DNA of 64,000 nt from Pegea sp. RAD2-039 (Eukaryota > Chordata > Thaliacea > Salpida > Salpidae): positions 310,001-374,000 of the forward strand of contig JAQGEQ010000192.1 in assembly GCA_034620365.1 (NCBI GenBank). The letters run 5' to 3'. Positions 48,926 to 61,611 of this stretch are shown piece after piece. How positions within the stretch are numbered: position 1 is the stretch's first letter; every line of letters begins with the position of its first letter. The notes under the pieces were generated by a model, which saw nothing but the letters and a program-made list of their open reading frames with translations, had not been told where the DNA came from and searched no databases. The position numbers and the translations under genes are program-made.

Positions 48926-51900
48926 TGTAATAGTTAAATTAATTCTGATTTAATAATTACCCTGTAATTGGCTTCAACTTTTAAAGTAGAATATTTTTAG
49001 TTTTTTTCTAGAAATTTTGAACTTATATTTTAATTTTTAATATAAAATAATATTTTTCAATTTAAAAAGGAATTCTTCATTTATAATTAATCATTCATTA
49101 ATCATTTATAATTAGCAAATTTTAAGTAAACTAGTTTAAAACGTTAGTTTAAATTGCTAGTTTAAAAGTAAGCCGCTAGAGGGCGCTCGAGCCTGTTATT
49201 TTAACTGATATGACTTATTTTTTATTGCACCATCTTATTTGTAGAATTATGCAGTAACTAAGCTTGAATTTTATTTTAACTCTATCAATCTAAGTTGTTA
49301 TAAATGAATTTTTTTCAAAACAATTTGATCTAAACCCAAAATATTCGGTAATAAAATTTTAATAACAAACAAAATCACAAAATCGATTTCTTATCTAGAA
49401 TGGTTTGATTAAGAAGATTTTATTAAAACAACTGATTATCTGAGTCGATATTGATTTTGGTGATCTAGTTTTGTATTTAACACTCAATCAATACTTTAGT
49501 TGGAACTGAAATATCTATGTAGTCTTCTTGTCTAATATTGAAATCTTAGATTTCATTATTATCATTTTGTAATCTTACAGATATTGCTTTTAATGGTCTA
49601 GACTCTGTACAACTTTTTATAGTAGGCATTTAGCAAATAAACTTTTAAAGATTTGACCTTTCGAGTTTACTCAGTATTTATTTGTAACTTGTTCAAATAT
49701 CAAAGTATTTTTCCAACTATTTCTTAACTATACATTTTTTTCAACTAAAATTTTAGAAGTAGCATTCTTTTGTTAGAAAAGTTTGTAATTTAATTTCCAC
49801 CTCTTAAACAAACTGGTCAATGTTGATGTGTGTAAATCTTAAATTGTAAATTTCTATAAGAAATCGAACTTAAATGTTACATCTTGATCCACTCTTAAGT
49901 CAAGTAAATAGGAAGATAATAAAGATTTGTTTGATTCTGTTTAATGGTTCATAAAAGCAGATTTTGTTAGATCTTTTTCAACGCATAAGTTGGTAGATAC
50001 ACTTTATACAATTTCAAAACAATTTAAACAGGAAGTTTTCAGATTATAAAATAGATGCTAAACCGGAGATGGAAACCGAAACCAATTTTCAAAGTAGCTG
50101 AAGAAAAAATATTTTCTGAAGATTGTAAAGAATATCAAATCAACAAAAATATTTTCTCTCAGTTCTCTGTTCCTTTTCTTATCTTTAACATGTAATTTTT
50201 TGTTGTATAATCATTCCAAATCTTTTGAAGCAAATTAATAGTTTATGTAAAGAACAAAGAAATTAATAATTTATAACTTATAGTCAGAAAAAAAGTAAAA
50301 CTTGTTACAAGTCTGATAATGTAGGTAAACCTGTTCAGTTGTATCAGGTAATTACAAGATAGTTTATTTATCAAATTTGAAGTTCTGTAAGTATATACTA
50401 AAATTAATTATACTAAAGATGTTTCAAGTTGAAGTAATTTTATTCTTTTAGCTACTTTGTAAAACTTTTGCCATGTTTAAGTTGTTTTAAAAAATAATCA
50501 ATTTATAGCAATTAAAGTATCTTTATATATATTTTTAGTAATCTCTTAATGTTTACTGATAGGATAAGTGCAGTGTTTATTGTTCTTAATTTAGAGAACT
50601 TTTATTAAAATAAAAAATACGTTTTTTATTTCAACGAATTATCTTTAAAACTAATAACATAAAAATACCTTTTATAGAATATTTTTTATAGAATATATCA
50701 AGCATAATGAAACTACAGATAAAAATAAACTAAACATTTGTACAAACGTAGAAACACCAGTTAAATTTATCTACATAAGACCCACAGAAACTAAAAATTC
50801 TCTCATAAAATCGAAATAATTCAATATATTTGTACTAAAATTATCTTCATATATATTGTATTGTTGTAATAAATTTTGTTAAGATGATCATAGATTAATG
50901 AATGATTAAAATAACATTTAGGATAAGTTTTAGTCGATTTGAGTCAATGACAAAACTACTGATATAAAGATTATTTATTTGAATAAATTAGAATAAATTT
51001 GAACAATTACAAAAATCAAGAAAAGTTTCTGATTATAAAACATTTTAAGTTTTTGTTTAAAGCAAATAACAATCGTAAAGCAATAATGATATATTTATTA
51101 GTTTTAATAGTTTACAAGAAAAACTGCTTTTAAATTCATGAAAAAACATTTAGAATAATAAATATAAGAATATCAAAAGTAGCAATAAATAAAAGAAATA
51201 TCTAACTTTTATTAATTTTTTTTGGCTTTCAGTAAATGCTAAAACTATTAACATATTTGATTATATGATCTGAGTTTCAATTTGTTTGAAAGAAACTTTA
51301 TGTTAATTAGTGTACTTCAAATGTGTTTTTGTTTTTCTATCGATTTATTTCACATTTACTTAAAAGGTTTTTTTGCTCTAAGCAGATTAGAAAAGATTTT
51401 GTCTTAGAAACTATTTATTCAACAAGTTTAAGATCACTTTAACTACCTCATAAGCTATTACAATCTTTTTGTAGTTTTCAAGATATTTGCTTTGATAATC
51501 AAATCTGGAAATTATAAATGACAGCTTTAAATTTTTAATTAAAAATGTTTAATTTTGAAACTGTTCAACTTAATTTGATTAAATTCTACATCTGTCGTTG
51601 ATAATTAGAAGTAATCTTCAAAACGTTTTAATTAAGTGACTTCAGAAGAGTTTTAGTAGAATATTCTTTGTACTAGAGTTTGCAAAAAATCAATTCTTTT
51701 AATTTAAAAAGTATTTTTTTTATTTTGAAACAAAATAGTGAGCTTCCGTTTATTAATTTAAACTTATAAATACTATATAATATAAATAATAATAATATAT
51801 TAAGCAGTTAATTTATATTTTAGTTTAAGTTGAAAACTTTTGGATACTAATTAAAATCCTGTATACCAAGTTGAAAGAATGAATTAAACTTTGTTCAAAC

Positions 51901-53697
51901 CTTTTAATATACAATTTTGAAATAAATCAATTAAACTTATAGAAGACATTTTTGTGGTACAAAATCATAATTTTAATTCAATTTAAAATAAATGTTTAAA
52001 TTACTTGTAGCTTCTTAAAAAGTGATTTGAATACTTTCATGTGTCGTAGGCTTTGAACTTAAAACAAGTAACCAAAATACTTCTTGAATGTCTAAATACT
52101 CATAATGAGTAATATAATACTATAATATTAATACATACAACAACGTCACTTTTATAAATAAGAAGGTAGTTTAAAATTTAAACAATTTTACACAACATTA
52201 AGTACTTAAAAATAAAATATTAATAGAATAGAGAATTTTAAATAAATTACTTTTTGCTGCACATAAGTTTAAAGTTTTGAAATGATTTAATTTCAGAAAT
52301 AATAAATAGAACTTAAGTGTTACCAAAAAAAATATCTAAATATTTCCAACTTAACAAATTTCATAAAATAATTAGAAAAAAAATTATGAGTTTATTGGTA
52401 TTTTGTTTAATTGCTATTTTGATTGATTAAAATTTTGAAAGTAATTATTTAATAACTTTTGGTATACTTCATAACAAATAAATTTTAGATTTTGTTAAGA
52501 AACTTTCTTAACCAAAATGTTTTAAGAAAATAAACGATAGAAACAAAAGAATTATTAAAATATTTTAAACTCAATTCTATATTTTAATTTAGTAGTTTCA
52601 GCAGTATGTGAAAAATATTTTTATCAAATTTTAATATTTGATTTTATACTTTCAAAATTTTTATGACAATTTTAAACACTATATTCTATAAGAAGATTGA
52701 CATTTACAAATATTTTTGAAACATCTATTTTAAGACCTCATAAATATCAAAGTAAATAACGTTTGTAGAAATTCACTTTTTAAAGAACTTATTTTCAGAC
52801 TAGAAAGCATTTATACTTTGAAAATGTTCATGGCAAGGAAATACCAACAGTTTCAAAATGAAAAAAATTCAAATCAGATATTAATTTTTGGGAGGCTATT
52901 TGACAAAAAATAAAACACATTTTATTTTCTTACAAATAATCTTTCTGTAACATAAATATTTTATATAAACTTGATCAGTTACGGAGTTAGTATCTGATAA
53001 ACTACAAAGAACACTTTGGAAAGTAACATTTTATTTGTTTAATGAAATCAAACAATTTTATGATCAATTAAATACATAAGTTTGAACTGTGAATTTCTTA
53101 AAAGATTATAACTTAATTTAAGAAAAAAATATGAATTTTTTTTAGATATTTTTAAGTAAAAAATTTAATATATTGTAAAATAGTTTTTCTTAACTATCTC
53201 ACTAACAACATCAAATTTACTTGATGAAATTTTCACTTGCAGTCGTTAGTATAGTTAGTAGCAAGTTTGATAAACTTTCAGTAATTTAGGAAAATATAGA
53301 TTGAATTCAAAAGTTTAGTTTAAGTTTTCAGTCATATGGAATGTTGTGTTGGAGCCTTTAAATAGTCATTGCATAATATAAAAATAAGGCAACTTTTTTT
53401 GAAGAAACTTTCAGTTGTTAAAATGAAAAGATATAATATGATTATTAAATAAACTCAGCTTATCAAGCTACCATTAGTTTGTGATTTCTTTACAAATAGA
53501 TTTGAAAAGTTATAAAGATCATCTCAAACAAAAAAAAAGCTCTCAGTTAAAATATAACACAGATAAGAAAGATGAAAGGTATCTGGTTGATTGAAAGCTC
53601 TTATAATCAAACAACTCAGATAACATCACAGTGTTAAAGATTAAACTTGCTGAAAAATAATTGTTAAAGGTTCATATGCTTAAAGAAATGAAGAAGA
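48926..53697. other. 4.8 kb AT-rich gene desert
   Basis: No coding, RNA or repeat feature recognised, apart from a GC-rich motif at 49173 listed separately. Confidence 0.5.
49173..49186 (+). promoter_or_regulatory. CTCF-like motif
   Basis: CCGCTAGAGGGCGC matches the CTCF core consensus CCASYAGRKGGCRS at all positions but the third, and stands alone in a very AT-rich region. Function is inferred from the motif only; whether this animal has CTCF is unknown. Confidence 0.35.
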
Positions 53698-56600
53698 TCA
53701 TAATCTATGAAGATCAGTTTGTACATTGTCTAACGTACCATCATCAGTTGAATTGTATTGAAGCATACTACAACTTATTAAAAAGTTTTCACATAACCAA
53801 AACACAAAACGACAAGTCCATTCCGATAAATAAGATTTACATTGAACAATTGCAGTTCCTACATCAGCTGTTATGTTTGTATAAGTAGGTAACTCATATT
53901 TTGAAGTGATATTGTATATCAAGCTGTTTAAGCCGTCTTCTTTCATTCTATTAACTGATTGCTTCAAAATTTCAAACCTGAGAAGATTTACTTTTTTAAA
54001 GATTAACATTTTTTGAGAAGTTTTCTTATTTTGGAGTCATACTATTATTGGAATTTACTGATTTAAAATAGCAATGTAAGATCTGAAAATAGAAAGATTA
54101 TTTAATCTAACTTTTGTAAATAATTAAACTACTTTAAAGTAAATAATAGATTGCTTACAAGAAACTTAAAATTAAAAACCATTTTCATGAATTTTCAAAT
54201 TCCTTAAAAATTAAAAAAATTTAAAAGTTCTAAACATTTAAACTATTTGAAACTAAAAACTACTTTAGGAAGATTTTTCTTTAAAATTGACGATTCTTAT
54301 AGACTGCAAATATTTTATGAAAAAGTATTTTTAGATTTGTAAAAATATTTAGAATAAAAAATATTTAGAATATAGAATAGTAGAATTTATTAAATAAAAT
54401 AAATATTTAAATTTTATTTATACTTTCTTTATAATATTTAATAAATAAAAGAACAATCTACATATTTCATAGAAGTAAAGATACCATTATAAAGAGACAT
54501 CTAAAAACTAATCTACCTCATAAGATTTAATCCATTTCCGTGATCTCTTTCATGAAAACTCATCTTGTAACGAGCTAAATGAAGAGGGGGTCTTTTGATG
54601 GTGTATCCTCTTGAAAATATTCGGTTAAACATATCATCATCTTCACCACCCCAACCCCAATACATATTCGAGTAGCCGTTGACGTCACGAAATTGTGAAG
54701 GACTCACCATAGTAACGCCTCCAAACAATGAAGTATAAGGAAGTCTGTTGATGGTTTGCATATAAGATTTCAGAATTTCTATTGATTTTATGGTAGAAGG
54801 AAAAGTATAAAAATTTACAAAGAAATTCTGATGCTTTTTGGGTTTGTAAAAAAGGTTATTTTGTTTGAAGTTAAATAAAACAACTTTGCAACGGAGACTT
54901 GTTTGCATCAACACTTTTCCCATATTTATTTAATAATAAATTTTGTTTGTTTAAAATGTTTTTTTATATTTTTCTATCAAAACTGTTAACTTAGCAGCTT
55001 TCAAAAGTTCTTTATTCAAAAATAACTACAAAATCAAACAAAAAAGTTTTTAATTTCAGTTACTACTCCTAAAAATCAGTAAAAACAGAACTAACTTGTA
55101 AGCATATTTATCAATTGCAACAGAGAAATGTTTTGGAGTCTCACCACACCTGTATAATAAATGATCATTTTCAGGAAGCAAATCAACATCATGAAAAACG
55201 ATGCAATCGTATTTATCTTCGTTTAAAGCTTCTAAAAACCCAATATTCATCAACTTCGCTTTATTAAAAGCTTGGTTTCCAGCCTGATTCAACAAAACAA
55301 CTATTGATTAATCAAATCTTTAACATAAAGTCTGTCGAGAGGTTCTTAATTAAACTAATTCGTAATTTTTTTTTCTTCATTGTTTAATTTTAGAATGTCA
55401 AAACCAATTTTCAAGCTAATTCATGTTAACTTTAAAAATAGATTTTTGATAAAAGTAGAAAAAGAACTTCTTGCTTTTTACCATCTTTTATTTATAGTAG
55501 AAAAACATCTTAATCAACTATTATACAGAAAAATAAAATTAGAAATTAAGACATTACTGAGAAAAGTTCATAATCAAGATTTTGGGTCAAGTTTTAAGAT
55601 TATTTTTTAAATTGATGTTTGTTGATGTAGTTGTCGTTAAGTAGACAACATTTTTAAGTTCCACATTTAGTCATAACAAAGCTGGTTTTTTGTATTTAGT
55701 TTTTTTAACCAAGTCACAAAATATACAATGACGCTATAGGTTTTGATTTAGAATTTCGTATTTTTAAATAAAACTTCTCAAATAAAATAGAATTTTTGAA
55801 AAGTAAAAAAATTGTTAGAAATATCGGAAAAAAATATTTAAAATGATTTAAATTTATAAAATTAAAAGAGTTTCTAGATAAATTTGTAGAATTTATTGAA
55901 AAGAAACTGTTGAAGAAGAAAACAGAGTATTTGAGTTACAAGTACACACTTAAGTTTAACAAATACTGAGTAAGCTCGTGAAAACTATCTTAATAGTCAA
56001 ACGAACAAATTAATATTTAGATAATTAAATTCAATTACCTGATGAACAACATAAATTCTATAAGCAAGCTGTTGACGTTGTAATATCGGATGTAGATGCC
56101 AAAGTAAAGCTCTAAGATGGAGTTCTCTTGCTCTATGAGGGATTATAAAAGCAACCCTTGATCTTGCTATACAATCTGTAGGCTCAAACCATCCACCTAA
56201 AGAGATATATGGGTTGTTGTTGGCCACTTCAGCTAGAGTTGGTGGTGTCTCGTTAAAATGAATGTTTAGTCTACCTACTGAAATATAAATTTTTCATTTT
56301 TTAAAACTAAATGTTTTTGAGACTTTAAATATTAAGTGAAATTTATTTGAAAAAATAGTTTTTGTACATTTTACAATATATTAACGTTCTATTTTGTTCC
56401 AATCAAGCTTGTTGTTTTTGGTTTTTAAATTCAACCAATTTACAAAGAATTATATTTTGTTAATTTGATTTAGCAAACATATATATAATTTATTAAATAC
56501 AATAAGCTATTTTAATTTCCTATTGTTCCTCACACTAATCATACTTTAATTGTGAAGTTTTACAATTGATATTTATAATATATTAGATAAAAAGCATCTA

Positions 56601-58222
56601 GAAATTTTCAAAAATATTTAATCAAAATCTTAATATTCGTTTCACAAAAACTAAGTTATTTCTAAATACAGTTTAACCTTTGATACTTTTTTATACAAAC
56701 GTTTTTTTAATAAATAAAGTAAATTTTATAAACTATTTTAATTCAGTTTTATAAAAAGTAGTTTTTAAAATGCTTCATAAGTTAATAGAAGGTTGTTTGT
56801 AACAAAATAACAACTCAATGTTATAATCAACTTTGTATGAGTCATTTCTTGATAACAGTCTACTATAAAAACAAATATTTTGAAAAATAAGTTTTTGATT
56901 TTTGGTAAGCAATAAGACTTTCATTAAATATAAGTTCTTAAGTTAAAATGGCAAACAATATTTATTCAATTAAATAAAAATTATCTTTACATAAAAAAAA
57001 ACTTTACTAAAATAAATGATTATGTTATTTGATGGTATTTTAGATAGAATTTATCATTTAACGTTGTTGAACATCAAGTAACCACTAATGACAGAAAAAT
57101 GAAAATAACTGCTAACTTAGATCATAAATAAGATAGAACATGTGATAATTATTTCTAGATATCGATTTACAGTCCCACTAAGTAGTACTTCCGACTTAAA
57201 GTAATTTTTATAGTTTAGCTGTAGCTTAGAGAGCTTAAAAAAAGTTAAAACTGTTTTGTATGATATTTGAAAATTAGTTAAGTTAGATTTTTAGCTTTAT
57301 GCGGACTGATTTAAAGAAAGTTAACAATAAAATATACAAAAAAGAAACCTTTTTTTAAAATCTACCAACCGAATATTTGTTTTTAAAGTAAATAAAATTA
57401 TTTGTCAAAATATCGTTATAAAAATGATAAAAGTTGAAAAGATTAGTTCCAAGTAATTACAAAACTATTACCACTTAAAAACAATTAATATCTTATTTGC
57501 TATAAACTTTTTCAATTACAATAAAAATATATCTGTTAAAAAGTTTATTTAAAATACTACACACAAGTTTTGATTACAACTTACACAGATCAGGTGGTTT
57601 CAGAGGACACAAAGGTTTAGATGGAGTAAGTAACCGATGATTAAACTTTCTTTGGTTTAGTTGTACGTAATTCCGTTTATATTCTACATTTAGTTTTGAA
57701 TCAAGTTCTGCACAGGAAATTGAGCAACTTAGTTAGAATTTAGATGAATGATTTACATTATTCTAGAATATACAATATATGAATGCAAAAAATTACTGAA
57801 GTAAAATGCTAAAACATTTTATCGACTGATATTTAAAACTTACCATTTGACTTTATCTTATTAGACTCATCGAAAGGTTCTTGAAAAAGAAAATTGTTTT
57901 TGTTCAAAGGTTTAACTTCTTCAATAAGTCCTTTAAGTGTTTGTCCAACATTCTCAAATTCCATATCATTGGAAACTAAGTTGGAACCCGTAACCACTTT
58001 CTCAGCAAAACTTTTAACTTGATTTTTACTCCATGAAAACTCAATATAGTTATTGATGATCATAAAAGAAATGAAATAACTGATAATAAAAGATAGAAGA
58101 AGACATCGAAGTAGAACACGTGCTAGCGAACGCCACCTTCTTTTAATGTATTTCCAAGTGTTTAGCGCTGTTCTTGTGCTGTTAGTATTCGAAGTACCTA
58201 CGCCCTTACTGGTTTTTCTCAT
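53698..58222 (-). CDS. Beta-1,4-N-acetylgalactosaminyltransferase (GT7 family, bre-4-like)
   Basis: Golgi type II enzyme that adds a beta-1,4-linked sugar to GlcNAc. Exons on the minus strand: 58222-57844, 57707-57585, 56277-56039, 55283-55096, 54744-54517, 53977-53698; phases close to 478 residues. ATG at 58222 is the first true Met. Short cytosolic basic tail, membrane anchor about residues 35-57, stem, then the catalytic domain: PHRARELHLRALLWHLHPIL, FNKAKLMNIGF (253-263), the DVDLLP metal motif (279-284), FGGVT, YWGWGGEDDD (338-347), and Met and His in KMSFH as the other metal ligands. Residue 316, before FGGVT, is Leu. Galactosyltransferases have Tyr there (Tyr289 in human B4GALT1), and Leu/Ile is known to favour UDP-GalNAc, so I call a GalNAc-transferase. 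The C-terminus runs about 50 residues past the usual end (DVGT); this may be intron read-through after a donor at 53840. Confidence 0.88.
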
Positions 58223-61200
58223 TAGAACGTTCAATTTAATCTTTGTTACAGTTGATCCCTATCAATGGAGGAAGTGAGGTTCCTGTTATTTATTTGTAAA
58301 CCTAAAAAATAAACTTAACTTTTTCAATCTATATATTTATCAATCGATAAATATTATTACATTTGCTGATAGAATCATTTTTTTTTAGTAACTTCATAAA
58401 AGTTATCAAAACAAATTGTATTTTACAACTAAGCAAAAACTCAAAATATACTCTGCTCACATTTCTAAGTATTTAGAAAACTTGCTTTAAGCTAAATTCT
58501 TAATTACTAATTATTAAAATGAAATCAGTAGTCTTGTTACTTACTCTAAAATACTTAAGTTTATATTTTAAAAATTCATACTTAAAGCTTACATTATGAC
58601 TGAACATAATACTAAACAAGTAAAAAAATAAATTCAAAGCTTTAAAGTTACTCAATATAAAACTTTAGAATGTTTTCTAACTTGAAAGTCTGACTATTCG
58701 TTTATGCAAATCTTAGAAAAAAAACTATTCAAGTAAATAAAGTGTAAACAAACCTAAATTTGTACTTGCTTATTTATTTTAACTCAAATACAGTTTTACA
58801 GTTTATATATTTTTTACTTTATAATAATATTTTTTTCAATTGTAATTTAAAAATGAAAATTATTTAAACGGAAATAAAACAAATCGAAATATATTTACAT
58901 CTATATCTTATGTATATCTTGAAATAACAATTAAATTTTTTTTATATTTGCTTATTGCTCAAGTAAAGTAAAATCCATTTGACAATTCTGTTTCCGTTTT
59001 TATTCTATTTTATTTTCAATTAGTTTTTATGAACAATTCATATTATTGAGTTATTTTCTTTTTCTCAAAATTTTTTTTAATATATAAGTCATAACAAATA
59101 TTTATTAGTAATATACTTGAAAAAATTAATAAAAACAACTTTGAGCGGTCATACACTGACTGTAAAGCAATTATTACTAGATTCTAAACACGTAATTTAT
59201 TATTTTGTAAAGTTGAAAAAACTTTATCAACTAATATCTTAAGTATAAACTGTAATCAAATTATTTCACAACAGAACCACCGGGGTAGGAAGTTATGAAA
59301 GTTTATTATGAAGCTTTTTTAATTATTCACTAATTGTTTCAACTGTTTAGTTGTAACTTAAAAATACTTCTTATAGCTGAAGATAACTCTATGAAAATAA
59401 AACCTCAAACAAGATAGAACCTTCTAAATAACATAAATAAACTTTTAAAAAATCAATAAATAAAGCTTAAGTTTTATTTAATTTGGTTCTAAATATTCTA
59501 ATGAACAAAATACAAAGACTAATGAATAATTAAAACATTATAGACAATAAATAGTTTAATATCAAGACCAAGAACAAAGTTCTTTCTGAGATTATAAGCA
59601 GCTCTACAGCGACATCTACCGAGCGGTGTTTATAATTTTGATTTCTTTCAATGGTTTTACAAATAGAACATTTTAACAAATTTGGTATTGGTATACTTGT
59701 TTTTTAACCTAATAATTTTAACTGGATATTTCAAATGAAATTTCAATTTCGTGACTAACATGCTTAATCATAAGTAACTGCAGTGGTTTTTAATAGAACT
59801 ACTTTTAGAAGAAAAACATTTAAAAGAGAAAAAATCAGTTTTATGTCAAATTATTTGATGATATATATCAAAAAAGCTTTCAATCAAATACACTAAAATT
59901 CTTTTTCTTTTAATCATTCTCTTTTAAAGTAAAGTTATAATTTCAAAAAAAGTTTTTAAAATCATCAGTATAAACCAAATGTTTAAATTTATTCAACCGT
60001 GTTTTTATATAAGCATTTAGTTATAGATGAACTGTTTTATTTCACTGAACAGTTGTGTTGGCAGTTTCATTTGGTTGCTTTGATCTTTATTATTATCTTG
60101 GTTTGATTTAAAATTGTAATATTTTGTCATATTTACATTTTAAGTATTTCAGAAGCCAAACAAATTTGTTAAATATAAACCCTTTTCTAAATCTCAGATA
60201 CAAATTTCATTTCTTTATTTAATTTCTTTAAGAGTTAATTACTTTTTTTAATTCTATACGAATAATTCTAAACTACAGCTTGTGATTTACTAAGTAATTT
60301 AAAAGTATTAAGTTTGTGAAAAAAACTCAATAATTTAAAACTTTGCTTTCAATAGATATCAAAATTAAGAATATAGTTTATAACAATCAATAAAAAATAA
60401 GCTAGTTTATATCAAAGTATATTTTGAACAACAATTTTTGTTTGTAGATGCTTTGACTGTAAATACTATATTTATATCAATTTATTTGAAGGGTCTTGTT
60501 TTATGATTAGACTTTGTAAGGAGACATCAGATAGCTTTAGTTTTTCAACAAGCAGCTCTTCGAGAACTTCTTCAGTTGATGAACTTTCTGATTATAAAAG
60601 TTTTTCAAAACTTGGCTTTTAAAGTATTTTGCTTCTGTCACTAAATCAGTGATTTGTACAAATATTTTTTGATCGCAAATGTTTAGTTTTGAAATTATCA
60701 GACAAATGCGGACAAATGTATAGAGAAGTAAATTATTAGATAAAAATGTTTTAAAAGTATTTTTATTTCTTAATCCTGAACTGCAAGTGAACTATGTCCG
60801 GGCACTTTCCCGAAATTGGGTTATTTTTCGGGAAATAAAGACATCTCTCAGCTTAATGACGAAGAATTGCTTGCTTGGCATTCATAATTGACATTACATT
60901 TTCTATTCTTGAAAAACTCCAACAAAATAAGCTGGTCATAAGTTTTCCAGAACAGTATCCGCTTTATTAAAGTATGTCTTCTGAAGACACAACTTCAAGA
61001 AACCATGAAACTTAACAGAAAGTTCGAGATATCAAATATATATTAGCAGCTTAAACGAGTTCCAACGTAATATCAAGAAAACGGTTTAAATTGTGTTTTT
61101 AATGAAGTTATTTGTCGAGTCTATGACAGCAGAAGTTTTTGCTTTAATTGCTAACTTTGTAAATAAAATATGGCAAAAGTTTGAGTTTAAAAATAATTTG

Positions 61201-61611
61201 AAAATAGCAGTAAAAATTCACCTATAGTTATTTGATTATCAAATTCTTTGTACCAATAATTTAGATTTATCAATATGACTACAAGTTTTTAAAGATCACA
61301 ATCAACTTTTAGTGTCTTCTTAAACTCATAAAAAATCATTTTAACTTTCAGCTTATTTGTCGAATTGAAAGTTAGAATTTTTAGTAATGAATTTATTTCA
61401 ACAAAACATAAAAAACCTTTTAATTGAAGTTGTTAATGGCGACATTTGTTGTTCTGTACAATGCCTAGGACATAAATTTAGAAGATGATGACGGAGTTAT
61501 AGAAATTGTCTATTTGTCTAAATAATTTTATATTACCCCAAACAAAATTGTGAAGTAAACCATCGAAAATAAACTAGGTTTTTTTTTATATAAAAATATT
61601 CAAAGGAATGT
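58223..61611. other. Intergenic between two minus-strand genes
   Basis: AT-rich. A Ser-rich 39-codon frame at 60503-60622 and a less AT-rich patch at 60770-61130 are the only interruptions; neither matches a family I know. A second CTCF-like motif lies at 59607. Confidence 0.4.
59607..59626 (-). promoter_or_regulatory. CTCF-like motif, reverse strand
   Basis: On the minus strand GGTAGATGTCGCTG differs by one base from the TAGATGGCGCT-type core found in insect CTCF sites. It points toward the motif at 49173, with the glycosyltransferase gene between. Weak support on its own. Confidence 0.25.
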
